Part shown: one piece after another, positions 1 to 8,551 of the stretch
Layout: each line of letters begins with the position of its first letter
Numbering within the stretch: position 1 is the first letter of the stretch
Assembly: GCA_964498125.1 (NCBI GenBank)
Contig: CAZCGE010000143.1
Span: forward strand, 7,120-71,119
Reading direction: 5' to 3'
Source of the DNA: CAMDBL01 sp964498125
Lineage (GTDB): Bacteria; Pseudomonadota; Alphaproteobacteria; Rhizobiales; Hyphomicrobiaceae
Length of the DNA: 64,000 bases
The notes under the pieces: model-generated
Databases searched by the model: none
Told to the model about the DNA's origin: nothing
Seen by the model: only the letters and a program-made list of their open reading frames with translations
Position numbers and translations under genes: made by a program

Positions 1-2507
1 GCACCGAACTCGAGCGCGACATTGCGCGTGAGTCCGAGCTGTTGAGCGAAGCGCATGACACGATCCGCCGCCTGACCGAGGAAACGGCCGCACTCGCCTC
101 GGCCGATGACAGCTCCAAAGCAGCCGAATCCGCGGCGCAGTCCAAGGTTGCCGACGTGGAAGCGGCGCTGGCCGCCGCCGAAACCCAGCTGCGTGCCCTG
201 ACCCACCGCACGGCCGAGTTGCGTGCCCACCGCAAGAGCCTGGAAAGTGGACTTGGCGATCGCAAGCTGCAAGCCGAGAAACTGGCCCGCCAAACCGCCG
301 CGCTGGACATGCAACGGCGCGAGATCGCGGCGCGGGCGCCTGATGCGGTGCGCTACGCCGAGACCACCGAGAGCTGCGACCAGCTTGCTCTGGCCGCCCA
401 AGAGGCGGAGCGGACAGCCGCCGATGCGGAGGCCGTGTTGAAAGCCGCTACCGCCCAGTTCCGCACCCGTCAGGAGGCCAGCAGCAAGGCCAAGCTCGCC
501 GCCGGTCAGCTAAAGACCGAAGTCGAGACCATCACCAAGCTGCTGCTGCCGCCACCCGGCGCCAAATTCGCGCCGATCGTCGACGCCGTCACGGTGGAGA
601 ACGGCTACGAGACGGCACTCGGCGCGGCGTTGGGTGACGATCTCGACGCCCCGGTCGATAGAGCCGCGCCGCTGCACTGGCGCCAGCTCGATGCACTCAC
701 CCGTCCGGCAGGGCTACCCGAGGGCGTCGAAGCCTTGGCGTTGCATGTCGAGGCCCCACAGGAGCTGGCGCGCCGCCTGTCGCAGATTGGCGTCGCCGAC
801 AGCGCCGCGGACGGCGCCCGCCTGCAGGTGCAATTGCGCCCCGGCCAACGGCTGGTCAGCCGCGACGGTGGGCTGTGGCGCTGGGATGGATTTGTCGTCG
901 CTGCCGGCACCACCAGCCCGGCCACGAAGCGTCTTGCCGAGCGCAATCGCCTGAAGAAACTCATCCGCCAGTCCGCCAAGGCCCGCGCCGAGGCAGAGGA
1001 GATGGCCGAAGCCGAGGCCGAAGCCGCCACCGTTCTCGACGACGCCGAAAGTGCCGAACAGACGCGGCGCCAGGAGCTGCGCGACGTGCAAACGGAGCTG
1101 GCCAGCGCGCGCGCCGCGCTGGTCCTGATGCAGCGGGCCGCCCATGATACCGAAACGCGCATCGGCGCCATCGACGAGGCCGCCCAGCGCGCCAGCGAAG
1201 ACTTGATGGAGGCGCAAGAGCGGGTCACGGAGATCGTGCTGTCGCTGAAGGGGCTCGCCGAGGATGACGGTGCCGAAGCCGAGCTGGCGACGGGGCAGGA
1301 GTCGGTGTCTCGGCAGCGCCTTTCGGCCTCCCAGGCCACCGCCGCGCTCAACGGTCTCATCCGCGACCGGCAAGTGCGCGAGCAGCGCACGGCAGCCCTG
1401 GAATTCGAGAGCGCGCGCTGGAGCACACGGGTGGCTGGCGCCGAGCGCCAGGCCGACAGCCTGCGCACGCGTCTCGAGGAGGCGCGCCGCCAGCTGGCGG
1501 AGTGTGCCGGCGTGCCGGCGCTGATCGCCGGGAAGCGCGACAGCCTGCGCGACGAACTGATCGCTGCCGAGCGCCAACGGCAGGAGGCGGCTGATCGGCT
1601 CGCCGAGGTCGAAACGCGGATCAGGACCGCCAAGGAGCATCTGCGCGCCGTGCAGTCCGAACTCGTCAACGAACGCGAGGGCCGGGCGCGGACCGAGGCG
1701 CGACTGGAGGCCGCACGAGCCCGTCGCGCGGAGGAGGCACGGCGCATTCGCGAGACATTGGACGTGACCCCGGACAATTGTCTGGATCTCGCCGGAATCG
1801 AGCGCGGCGCCGCACTGCCGGACTTGGCCGACGTCGACCGCCAGCTCACCCGTCTCAAGTCCGACCGCGAGCGGCTGGGGGGCGTCAATCTGCAGGCGGA
1901 AGATGAGCTGGAAACGCTCACCGCCCAGTTCACCGCCATGGACACCGAGCGCGCCGACGTCGAGCAGGCGATCAACAAGCTGCGCGGCGCCATCGGCGCC
2001 TTGAATCGGGAGGCGCGCAAGCGCCTGGAGGTTGCCTTCGATACCGTCAACGGCCATTTCCAGCGGCTCTTCACCACGCTGTTCAGCGGCGGCGAGGCGC
2101 GCCTCGAGATGGTCGAATCCGAGGACCCGCTGGAAGGTGGCCTGGAAATCGTGGCCAAGCCCCCCGGCAAGAAGCCGGTGACGCTGTCGCTGCTGTCGGG
2201 CGGCGAGCAGACGCTGACCGCCTTGGCGTTGATCTTCGCCGTGTTCCTGACCAATCCCTCGCCGATCTGCGTGCTGGACGAGGTCGACGCGCCGCTCGAC
2301 GACGCCAACGTCGACCGCTTCTGCACGCTGATGGACAAGATGTCCGCGGACACCGATACCCGCTTCCTGGTCATCACTCATCACCCGATGACCATGTCGC
2401 GCATGGACCGCCTGTTCGGCGTCACCATGTCCGAGCGCGGCGTCTCGATGTTGGTCTCGGTCGACCTCGAGACGGCGCACGGGTTCAGGGAGGCGGAAGT
2501 GGCGTAG
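1..2507 (+). CDS. smc: Chromosome segregation ATPase SMC, 3' part (5' end outside window)
   Basis: The open frame already runs at base 3, so the N-terminal Walker A head lies before the window. About 830 residues are visible. They begin inside a long Ala/Glu/Arg-rich coiled coil, pass a hinge-like segment (bases about 540-900, containing LLLPPPGAKFAPIVDAV), continue into the return coiled coil, and end in the C-terminal ATPase head. The head carries the ABC signature LSGGEQ near base 2200 and Walker B PICVLDEVDAPLDD near 2265-2300, followed by the H-loop region ITHHP. The SMC family forms a dimer that compacts and segregates the chromosome, usually with ScpA/ScpB. The stop codon TAG lies inside the left arm of a palindromic repeat. 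The 5' truncation is only the window edge. Confidence 0.95.
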   Translation, partial: TELERDIARESELLSEAHDTIRRLTEETAALASADDSSKAAESAAQSKVADVEAALAAAETQLRALTHRTAELRAHRKSLESGLGDRKLQAEKLARQTAALDMQRREIAARAPDAVRYAETTESCDQLALAAQEAERTAADAEAVLKAATAQFRTRQEASSKAKLAAGQLKTEVETITKLLLPPPGAKFAPIVDAVTVENGYETALGAALGDDLDAPVDRAAPLHWRQLDALTRPAGLPEGVEALALHVEAPQELARRLSQIGVADSAADGARLQVQLRPGQRLVSRDGGLWRWDGFVVAAGTTSPATKRLAERNRLKKLIRQSAKARAEAEEMAEAEAEAATVLDDAESAEQTRRQELRDVQTELASARAALVLMQRAAHDTETRIGAIDEAAQRASEDLMEAQERVTEIVLSLKGLAEDDGAEAELATGQESVSRQRLSASQATAALNGLIRDRQVREQRTAALEFESARWSTRVAGAERQADSLRTRLEEARRQLAECAGVPALIAGKRDSLRDELIAAERQRQEAADRLAEVETRIRTAKEHLRAVQSELVNEREGRARTEARLEAARARRAEEARRIRETLDVTPDNCLDLAGIERGAALPDLADVDRQLTRLKSDRERLGGVNLQAEDELETLTAQFTAMDTERADVEQAINKLRGAIGALNREARKRLEVAFDTVNGHFQRLFTTLFSGGEARLEMVESEDPLEGGLEIVAKPPGKKPVTLSLLSGGEQTLTALALIFAVFLTNPSPICVLDEVDAPLDDANVDRFCTLMDKMSADTDTRFLVITHHPMTMSRMDRLFGVTMSERGVSMLVSVDLETAHGFREAEVA

Positions 2508-2625
2508 GGTGCAATAGCGCAGTGCAGCGGAGCGTATTGCACCGCGGTGGCGACATCGTGCGCGTGATGGTGCAATACGCGTCATCGCGGAGCGATGCCC
2601 CGCATTGACGCTATTGCACCCTACG
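2503..2625. repeat. Palindromic repeat with arms CGTAGGGTGCAATAGCG, contains smc stop codon
   Basis: The left arm (2503-2519) and right arm (2609-2625) are perfect 17-base inverted repeats. A second inverted pair, GTATTGCACC / GGTGCAATAC, lies inside, so the element can fold as nested hairpins. The smc stop codon is the TAG of the left arm. The arm core CGTAGGGTGCA recurs at 20704 and 22504. It looks like a MITE or REP-like intergenic element and could also end transcription of smc. Confidence 0.75.
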
Positions 2626-2677
2626 GCTCTCCTTCCCCGGCCGGGCTCCTTCCGATATAAGGCGCGGGCAGAGCGGT

Positions 2678-2703
2678 GGGGTCAGACCCATGGGTCTGAC
2701 CCC
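2678..2703. repeat. GGGGTCAGACCC-type palindrome
   Basis: This is a perfect 26-base palindrome with arms GGGGTCAGACCCA and TGGGTCTGACCCC, lying 20 bases before the hisS start. It is one of several copies of the same repeat in this window (9684, 40704, 53042, 53161, 60654, 60738). Confidence 0.8.
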
Positions 2704-2723
2704 TTGGTGGATTGCAGCGCGAC

Positions 2724-4343
2724 ATGAGCAAGAGCAAGGACGAAGCCAAATCAGCCAGGAGCGGGCGGCCCGACGCGCGGCTGCCCAAGGGCTTGCGCGA
2801 CATCGAGGCTGGCGAGATCCGGGCCATGAGCAGCATGCTGTCAGCCATCCGCGAGGTTTACGAGAGGTACGGCTTCGAGCCGCTGGAAACGCCGGCGATC
2901 GAGTACACCGACGCGCTGGGAAAATTCCTGCCCGACCAGGACCGGCCCAACGAAGGCGTGTTTTCTTTTCAAGACGAAGACGAGCAGTGGCTGAGCCTGC
3001 GCTACGACCTGACGGCGCCGCTCGCCCGCTACGTGGCGGAAGGATTGAAAGAACAGAAGCTGGCGTTGCCGTTCCGGCGCTATGCGTTCGGCCCCGTCTG
3101 GCGCAACGAGAAGCCGGGGCCCGGCCGCTTCCGCCAGTTCATTCAGTTCGATGCCGATACGGTGGGCGCCGACAGCGTCGCCGCCGACGCCGAGATCTGC
3201 ATGCTGGCGGCGGATACGATGGAGCGGATAGGGATTCCGCGCGGGAAGTATGTGGTGAAGTTCAACAATCGCAAAGTGCTGGATGGCATCATGGAGACAG
3301 TTGGTCTCGGCGGCGCGGAGAGTGCCGCACGACGCCTAACGGTGATGCGCGCGATAGATAAGTTCGATCGGCTTGGATTCGAAGGAACGCGGCTGCTGCT
3401 CGGCAAAGGGCGACGGGACGAGTCTGGAGACTTCACGGCCGGTGCGGAACTCAACGAGGAACAGATGGCAAATGTCATGGTCCTTTTCGAGATTCCGGCA
3501 TTTGCGGACGAGGCGTTGAGGCTTCAGCGAGTTCCCAGCCCTGCTCATGGGGCTGGCCTCGACGATATCCGCGCTTTCGAGAACCGACGTGCTGACGGTA
3601 TCTTTGGCGGGCTATCATCCAGGGCTCTCAAGTCAGCGAGAGGATTGGAGGGGCTTTCAGAGCTCAGGCAGATTTGGGACCTTGCCAAGGCCGCGGGCTA
3701 CAACGACGGCAGAGTGCGAATTGACCCCACCGTCGTCCGCGGCCTGGAATACTATACCGGCCCCGTGTTCGAGGCCGAGCTGACCTTCGAGGTGAAGAAC
3801 GAGGACGGCCAGACCGTCCGCTTCGGCTCGGTCGGCGGCGGCGGGCGCTATGACGGCCTGGTCGAGCGCTTCACCGGCCAGAAGGTGCCGGCCACCGGCT
3901 TCTCGATCGGCGTCTCGCGGTTGCTGACGGCGCTGACCGCACTTGGCCGTACCTCCGTAGACGCCGCAGCGGGTCCAGTCGTCGTACTCGTCATGGATAA
4001 GAGCCGTATCGCCGACTATCAGAAGTTGGTGCAGCTGTTACGCAAGCCCGATGACGGCGGTCCTCCAATCCGCGCCGAGATGTACCTGGGCTCCTCCGGC
4101 ATGAAGGCGCAGATGAAGTATGCCGATCGCCGCGGAGCCCCGTGCGTCGTCATCCAGGGCGGCGACGAATTGGCCCGTGGCGAGGTGCAGATCAAGGACC
4201 TGATCGAGGGCGCCAAGGCCGCCGCCTCGATCAAGGACAACAAGGAATGGAAGGAAGCCCGCCCGGCCCAGGTCGCGGTGCCCGAAACACAACTCGTCGA
4301 AGCCGTGCGCGACATCCTCGCCCGGCACAAGGGTGGCGCATGA
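2724..4343 (+). CDS. hisS: Histidyl-tRNA synthetase
   Basis: The 539-aa protein charges tRNA-His in the cytoplasm. Class II HisRS landmarks are visible: LRYDLTAPLARYVAE, motif 2 FGPVWRNEKPGPGRFRQF, the histidine-binding GLEYYTGPVFE, and motif 3 with GGGGRYDGLVERF followed by a GVSRL end. The C-terminal part (about 420-539) is the anticodon-binding domain. I chose the ATG at 2724; a TTG four codons upstream is possible. The length exceeds the roughly 420-430 aa of the E. coli type, as is usual for the longer alphaproteobacterial form. The insertion region at about 3230-3715 uses AGA, AGT, GGA, GCT and TTT codons far more than its flanks, which suggests a mosaic history. HisZ, a HisRS paralogue, follows immediately. 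Confidence 0.95.
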   Translation: MSKSKDEAKSARSGRPDARLPKGLRDIEAGEIRAMSSMLSAIREVYERYGFEPLETPAIEYTDALGKFLPDQDRPNEGVFSFQDEDEQWLSLRYDLTAPLARYVAEGLKEQKLALPFRRYAFGPVWRNEKPGPGRFRQFIQFDADTVGADSVAADAEICMLAADTMERIGIPRGKYVVKFNNRKVLDGIMETVGLGGAESAARRLTVMRAIDKFDRLGFEGTRLLLGKGRRDESGDFTAGAELNEEQMANVMVLFEIPAFADEALRLQRVPSPAHGAGLDDIRAFENRRADGIFGGLSSRALKSARGLEGLSELRQIWDLAKAAGYNDGRVRIDPTVVRGLEYYTGPVFEAELTFEVKNEDGQTVRFGSVGGGGRYDGLVERFTGQKVPATGFSIGVSRLLTALTALGRTSVDAAAGPVVVLVMDKSRIADYQKLVQLLRKPDDGGPPIRAEMYLGSSGMKAQMKYADRRGAPCVVIQGGDELARGEVQIKDLIEGAKAAASIKDNKEWKEARPAQVAVPETQLVEAVRDILARHKGGA

Positions 4344-4378
4344 TTGGGCGAACGGCAATGACGGCGCCCATACAGGGT

Positions 4379-4473
4379 GTCATCCCGGCATTCATTGCCA
4401 GGACCCATGGTGCCACGGCTCAGGCGCCAGAAGTCGCGCAGCGCTGGGTCCCGGGGACGAGCCCCGGGATGAC
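4379..4473. repeat. Intergenic inverted-repeat element between hisS and hisZ
   Basis: The 95-base element is bounded by GTCATCCCGG (4379) and CCGGGATGAC (4464-4473). It has an internal CCCGGGGACGAGCCCCGGG hairpin. Similar sequences beginning GTCATCCCGG are a common dispersed intergenic repeat of Rhizobiales-like genomes. It ends 15 bases before the hisZ start. Confidence 0.65.
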
Positions 4474-4488
4474 AGCCGAGGTATCTCG

Positions 4489-5682
4489 ATGACCCCCGAC
4501 GACGCCTTCAAACCCCGCTCGGCCCGCACCATCGAGGCCCTGGCGCGGCAGTCGACGATCATCGCGTCGATCTTCGAGCGCGCCGGTTTCGAGCCGATCG
4601 CCCCGCCCATCATCCAGCCGGCCGACCTGTTCCTCGACCTGATCGGCGAGGACCTGCGCCAGCGCACCTATGTCTTCGCCGACCCTGACGGCGAGGAGCT
4701 GTGCCTGCGCCCTGACCTGACGATTCCCGCCTGCCGCCTCTACGTCGCCGAGCACGGCGCCGATGGCGCGCCAGCGCGCTACAGCTACAACGGCATCATT
4801 TTCCGCCACCAGATGACCGCCGGCGACGCCGTGCGCCCGCGCGAGTTCGCCCAGGCCGGCATCGAGTCCTTCGGTGCGCCCGACCCCTCTAAGGCCGACG
4901 CCGAAATTCTGGCGCTGACGGTCGAGGCCATCCGCGCCAGCGGCCTCAGCGCCTTCAAGCTCAGGCTCGGCGACATCGGCCTGTTCCAGGCGCTGCTCGA
5001 TGCCATAGACATGCCCCAGCGCTGGCGCACGCAATTGCGCCACCACTTCTGGCGGCCGGAGAGCTTTCGCCGGCACCTGACCCGCCTGGCCCAGCCCGGC
5101 GCCGCCGGCGCACGCCTGCCCCAGGATCTGATCAACCGCCTGGCCTTAGCCATGCCCGCTGATACCGAGGCGATCGTGCAGGAGCATCTCGACCAGAGCG
5201 CACTGCACGTCGCTGGCACGCGCACCGTCGCCGAGATTGCCCTGCACCTGCGCGACATCGCCGCCGACGCCAGGGCCAAGGCTTTGTCCGCCCAAGTCAT
5301 CGGTCTGCTCGAGGCCTATCTGGCCATTCGCTGCCCGGCGCGCGTGGCGACGAGCGAGGTGCGCGCTTTGCTGCAGAAGAATGGACTGGCTCTCGATGCC
5401 GCGCTGACGGTTTTCGACGCGCGCCTCGACCTGATCGCGGCCGAAGGCGTCGACCTCGGCGCGGCCGAATTTGCCGCGGGCTTCGGCCGGGCGTTCGAGT
5501 ATTACTCGGGCTTCGTCTTCGAGGCGCAATCACCGACAATCGGGTCCGACGCCGGCGTTGGCGGCGGCGGGCGCTACGATGGCCTGGTCAAGGCGGCGGG
5601 CGCTCAGCGCGACGTGCCAGCGGTGGGCGCCGCCATCCACACCGAGCGGCTGCTGCAGGCCGTGCGTGGAGGCCAATCTTGA
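4489..5682 (+). CDS. hisZ: ATP phosphoribosyltransferase regulatory subunit HisZ
   Basis: The 397-aa HisRS-like protein lacks aminoacylation activity in this family. It pairs with short-form HisG to make the hetero-octameric first enzyme of histidine synthesis and carries the feedback site. Visible landmarks are the class II core (RQRTYVFADPDGEELCLRPDLTIPACRLYV, YNGIIFRHQ, then EYYSGFVFEA and GGGGRYDGLVKAAG). The frame is open further upstream through the intergenic repeat, but homology to HisZ starts at MTPDDAFKPRSARTIEAL, so the ATG at 4489 is preferred. hisG begins 11 bases after its stop. The pairing with a short HisG downstream makes the assignment firm. Confidence 0.93.
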   Translation: MTPDDAFKPRSARTIEALARQSTIIASIFERAGFEPIAPPIIQPADLFLDLIGEDLRQRTYVFADPDGEELCLRPDLTIPACRLYVAEHGADGAPARYSYNGIIFRHQMTAGDAVRPREFAQAGIESFGAPDPSKADAEILALTVEAIRASGLSAFKLRLGDIGLFQALLDAIDMPQRWRTQLRHHFWRPESFRRHLTRLAQPGAAGARLPQDLINRLALAMPADTEAIVQEHLDQSALHVAGTRTVAEIALHLRDIAADARAKALSAQVIGLLEAYLAIRCPARVATSEVRALLQKNGLALDAALTVFDARLDLIAAEGVDLGAAEFAAGFGRAFEYYSGFVFEAQSPTIGSDAGVGGGGRYDGLVKAAGAQRDVPAVGAAIHTERLLQAVRGGQS

Positions 5683-5693
5683 ACGGACCAGCC

Positions 5694-6422
5694 ATGAGTG
5701 CGCCCTTGATCCTCGCGGTCCCCTCCAAGGGCCGCCTGATGCAACAGACCGAGGCCTGCTTCTCGGCGGCCGGCCTTATCCTGCGCAAGACCGGCAACAC
5801 ACGCGGCTATCGTGGCGAGATCGAGGGCCTGGCCGGCGTCGAGGTGGCGTTCGTCTCCTCCACGGAAATCACGCAGCTCTTGAAGTCGGGCGATGTGCAC
5901 CTCGGCGTCACCGGCGAGGACCTGGTGCGTGAAACCATCTCCGACGCTGACAGCAGGGTGGTGTTTCGCAAGCCGTTGGGTTTCGGCCTTGCCGACGTCG
6001 TGGTCGCGGTGCCGGACTACTGGATCGACGTCACGACGATGGCGGATCTGGAGGAAGCCGCCGCCGTCTTCCGCCGGCGCCACGGCAAACGCATGCGGGT
6101 GGCCACGAAATACATGAACATGACGCGCCGCTTTTTCGCTGGTCATCGCTATGGCGATGCCACACGCGCGGCGGCCGATACCGTGTCGAGCTATCGCATC
6201 GTCGAGAGCCTGGGCGCCACGGAGGGCGCGCCGGCGGCGGCGGCGGCTGAACTCATCGTCGACATCACGACCACGGGGGCGACGCTGAAGGCCAACGGAC
6301 TGCGCATTCTCGAGGACGGCGTGATCCTGAAATCGCAGGCCAATCTCATCGCCGCCCAAGCCGCGCCCTGGTCGCCCGAGACGCGCGCGGCGGAAGCCGA
6401 GATCCTGCGGCGGCTCGGCTGA
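5694..6422 (+). CDS. hisG: ATP phosphoribosyltransferase, short-form catalytic subunit
   Basis: The 242-aa protein catalyses condensation of ATP and PRPP, the first step of histidine synthesis. It starts with the family N-terminus LILAVPSKGRL. It contains the ligand-binding GVTGEDLVRE and the phosphate-binding stretch VDITTTGATLKANGLRIL (residues about 190-210). It lacks the C-terminal ACT-like regulatory domain, which defines the HisG-S type that needs HisZ. A TTG at 5679 in frame would overlap the hisZ stop, but the ATG at 5694 matches the usual N-terminus. It is in the same operon as hisZ. Confidence 0.95.
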   Translation: MSAPLILAVPSKGRLMQQTEACFSAAGLILRKTGNTRGYRGEIEGLAGVEVAFVSSTEITQLLKSGDVHLGVTGEDLVRETISDADSRVVFRKPLGFGLADVVVAVPDYWIDVTTMADLEEAAAVFRRRHGKRMRVATKYMNMTRRFFAGHRYGDATRAAADTVSSYRIVESLGATEGAPAAAAAELIVDITTTGATLKANGLRILEDGVILKSQANLIAAQAAPWSPETRAAEAEILRRLG

Positions 6423-6427
6423 GGCGC

Positions 6428-6604
6428 TTACAGCCCTTTGACCATGCAGCCGGTGACCAGGATCAAGTGCGCCGCCAGCAGGGCCCAGAACTCGTTGCCC
6501 TTGAGGAACGGGATCTCCGCGCCGAAGAATTTCACCACCAGCACGCACACGACCAGCACGATCGACAGCATGAACGACAGTATTCCTGGAGCTTTCAGTG
6601 TCAT
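6428..6604 (-). CDS. Small two-helix membrane protein, function unknown
   Basis: This 58-codon gene begins MTLKAPGILSFMLSIVLVV and ends ILVTGCMVKGL. A strong ribosome site (GAGGAGGG, five or six bases before the ATG) precedes it. Two hydrophobic segments are visible: residues about 8-25, and about 38-55 after the polar turn EIPFLKGNEF. It is convergent with hisG, whose stop is only 5 bases away. The clean start site, sensible codon use and membrane pattern argue for a real gene, probably an inner-membrane microprotein of a type common in Rhizobiales. I recognise no function. Confidence 0.65.
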   Translation of the reverse strand: MTLKAPGILSFMLSIVLVVCVLVVKFFGAEIPFLKGNEFWALLAAHLILVTGCMVKGL

Positions 6605-6838
6605 GGTCCCTCCTCCTCGCTCGCCTCAGCCCAGCATGCGGCTTCGGCGTGGACTGCGGGACCGCCATGCGGACGGCCGCGATTCTCACCCTTGCCCAGG
6701 TGGGGGCTTATACCAGCCGAAGTGAGGCTGCAACCGCGTGGGCGCGCACCTCAACCCGGTTGAGAAGATACCGTGGTAAAAATCGCATGATGGAGACGTG
6801 TGACCGATGGGCGCGGGCGCCTGCGCCCATACGGATTC

Positions 6839-7375
6839 TCAGTACCGACGGCCATGCAACGGCGGGCTCCAGGCGTAGGGGCGCGGCTCGCGCTCGGGCA
6901 GACGGCGCGCGGCGACAATACCGCCGGTGCATCGGTCGATCTCCAGATCGAAGAGCTGGCCGGAGGGGCGCAGTGCCTTGACCTGGGCGAAGCGGTCGCG
7001 GATCTCGATGTCATGGAAATCGCTCCAGCCGCCGGAGGTCAATCGCGCATAGACCTCGCGGCGCGACAAGCACTGCGGCTCGCGGCTATAGCGCGGCGTA
7101 TCGGCAAAACGCGGCGGAAAGGGGAGCGGCTCCAGATAGCCGTCGTTGCGATGCGTCCGTGGCCGATAGCGGCGCTCGTCGTCGCGAGTGCGCGGCTCGG
7201 CGTAGCGCGGCGGGGGATCGGCATAGAGGTCGCGGTAGCGCGGGTCGTCATAGGGCCGTTCTGACCGGCGATCATAGGGTGGATACCGATCATCCAGATC
7301 AGCACCTTGCACCGCCAGCGGCAGCATCGCGCTAGCGGCACACAAAAATCCAGCAACAGCACCATTGAGACGCAT
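6839..7375 (-). CDS. Secreted Arg/Tyr/Pro-rich protein with PepSY-like C-terminus
   Basis: The 178-aa protein starts with a cleavable signal peptide (MRLNGAVAGFLCAASAMLP to about AVQGA). A low-complexity region rich in Asp, Arg, Tyr and Pro follows (residues about 25-100). A compact C-terminal module (CLSRREVYARLTSGGWSDFHDI through LFDLEIDRCTGGIV) resembles PepSY-like beta-alpha-beta units found in small periplasmic proteins. The frame is open further upstream, but the ATG at 7375 gives the only good signal sequence. It is probably periplasmic. The module assignment rests on pattern only; the function is unknown. Confidence 0.65.
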   Translation of the reverse strand: MRLNGAVAGFLCAASAMLPLAVQGADLDDRYPPYDRRSERPYDDPRYRDLYADPPPRYAEPRTRDDERRYRPRTHRNDGYLEPLPFPPRFADTPRYSREPQCLSRREVYARLTSGGWSDFHDIEIRDRFAQVKALRPSGQLFDLEIDRCTGGIVAARRLPEREPRPYAWSPPLHGRRY

Positions 7376-7701
7376 CCGCGGCAACCTCCCAGACACACAA
7401 CACATCCTCGCAGCCCGACGCCGGCATGATGTTGGCCCAAACCCAGACCCGGATGCAAGGCCCCGTTCATTTGCCACCGATCGCCGGTCGCGTCCGTCAC
7501 ACCCCAGTAACCGGACTCGATCAGCACGTGGACGGGATTCCTGCTATGGGCACACTTCCGACCGTGAGACTGCCATGTCGGCGACGGTCGGGCCAGCCCC
7601 GAGAGCTGCCGTACTCTGCTGACGTACCCTGGTAGCCACGACGCACCTTTATTGCGATGCGCTTGATATGTGAATTCTCGTCTGAGTCGCGGTGAGCGAC
7701 A
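7376..7701. other. Intergenic region with no recognisable gene
   Basis: This stretch separates the secreted protein (reading left) from the toxin-antitoxin pair (reading right). Short overlapping frames exist on both strands, but none has a plausible start, motif or codon pattern. The right end passes into the toxin-antitoxin promoter. Confidence 0.5.
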
Positions 7702-7738
7702 TTGAACTCGACTTTTCTTGCCTCATACTTCGTAGTAT
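7702..7738 (+). promoter_or_regulatory. Probable promoter and operator of the ParD/ParE-type pair
   Basis: A TTGAAC box (7702-7707) and CATACT (7724-7729) are separated by 16 bases, which is a reasonable sigma-70 promoter ending just before the antitoxin ATG at 7748. The inverted repeat ATACT-tcgt-AGTAT (7725-7738) covers the -10 element and is the natural candidate for autorepression by the antitoxin. Assigned by eye only. Confidence 0.45.
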
Positions 7739-7747
7739 CATAGCCCC

Positions 7748-8011
7748 ATGACCCGAACCGAAGCCATCACCATCATCGAGAAAGCGCTACCAATGGCCGA
7801 CGAGGCAACGCTTGCTGCAGCCGCCGCGCTGCTGCAGTCTGCGCAGTCCGAGCCAAGCATATTGCCGCGCGCATTGACGGCGCGTGAGCTTGATCTGATC
7901 GAGCAATCGAAAGCGGACTTCGCCGCCGGCCGCACAATGACCTCGGCCGAGGCACGCGCTTCGATCGACGACGTCCTGGCAACTCTTGGCGTTCCGAAAT
8001 CGACCGCATGA
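7748..8011 (+). CDS. Antitoxin of a ParD/RelB-like type
   Basis: The 87-aa acidic protein has a helical N-terminal region (MTRTEAITIIEKALPMADEA), a linker, and a C-terminal segment ALTARELDLIEQSKADFAAGRTMTSAEARASIDDVLATLG. That last segment resembles the toxin-wrapping tail of type II antitoxins. Its last four bases overlap the downstream toxin start (ATGA), which is typical of coupled antitoxin-toxin genes. A palindrome over its promoter fits autoregulation. The exact fold (ribbon-helix-helix or Phd-like) cannot be settled by eye. Confidence 0.75.
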   Translation: MTRTEAITIIEKALPMADEATLAAAAALLQSAQSEPSILPRALTARELDLIEQSKADFAAGRTMTSAEARASIDDVLATLGVPKSTA

Positions 8012-8325
8012 GGAGCGTGCGCTACTCGGTGACGGCGCGCAATCAGTTGCGCGACCTCCTCACTGCTGGCGTGCCACGGTTCGGTGCCCAGGTGGTCGCC
8101 GACAAGCGCGACCGCGTCTATGACACGATCGACAATTTCCTGGCCAGGTTCCCGGCGACGAAGAAGCCCCATGCGACGCTTCGACTGGTGATCTATCCAA
8201 TCACCGACACGCCGTCTCTGGTGCTCTACGACTTCGACGATGCTGAGCTGCGCATTCATTTCGTGCTGCTGAAGGGTGCCGGCACGCGTCTCGAGGATCT
8301 CGACCCGGCATCGGCAGAGTGGTGA
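8008..8325 (+). CDS. ParE/RelE-superfamily toxin (plasmid-stabilisation type)
   Basis: The 105-aa protein carries the RelE/ParE fold pattern: N-terminal beta strand RYSVTARNQL, a long helix pair (GVPRFGAQVVADKRDRVYDTIDNFLARFP), then strands LRLVIYPI, SLVLYDFD and LRIHFVLLKGA. Members poison gyrase or cleave ribosome-bound mRNA. Which applies here is not visible. It is translated from an ATGA overlap with its antitoxin. The pair looks intact. Confidence 0.78.
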   Translation: MRSVRYSVTARNQLRDLLTAGVPRFGAQVVADKRDRVYDTIDNFLARFPATKKPHATLRLVIYPITDTPSLVLYDFDDAELRIHFVLLKGAGTRLEDLDPASAEW

Positions 8326-8344
8326 CACGAGAAATTTCCTCGGC

Positions 8345-8551
8345 TTATTTTACCGACCCCGTCGCCGTTTCGCTTCCGAGCTTTCGATACCCCTCCGCCA
8401 GTCGCACTTGCATCACTTCCTTTTTGTAGACCCTCACCGCCTCTTCGAGAATTTGCCGTGGCCGTACACCGTGTCGGTGCGTTTCACCCATCACCCACGC
8501 CAGCAGGTTCGCATCGAATATTTTGGTTGTGAACTGAGTAACTTTTTTCAT
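8345..8551 (-). CDS. Small RHH antitoxin-like protein, orphan
   Basis: The 68-aa protein starts MKKVTQFTTKIFDANLLAWV. Its helical part, VRPRQILEEAVRVYKKEVMQVRLAEGYRKL, resembles the EndoAI/MazE-like ribbon-helix-helix antitoxins, in which a helix is followed by a basic segment ending GY-x-x-(M/L). No toxin gene adjoins it in the same direction: the next gene downstream is the convergent ParE-type toxin. It may be a solitary antitoxin remnant or a small DNA-binding regulator. The GC content is lower than that of its neighbours. Confidence 0.45.
   Translation of the reverse strand: MKKVTQFTTKIFDANLLAWVMGETHRHGVRPRQILEEAVRVYKKEVMQVRLAEGYRKLGSETATGSVK

Noticed and set aside
605..2377. Long minus-strand open frames across smc (590 and 623 aa)
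   Set aside because: They lie antisense to a well-supported SMC and are Ser/Arg- or Gly/Arg-rich, as expected from high-GC shadow frames.
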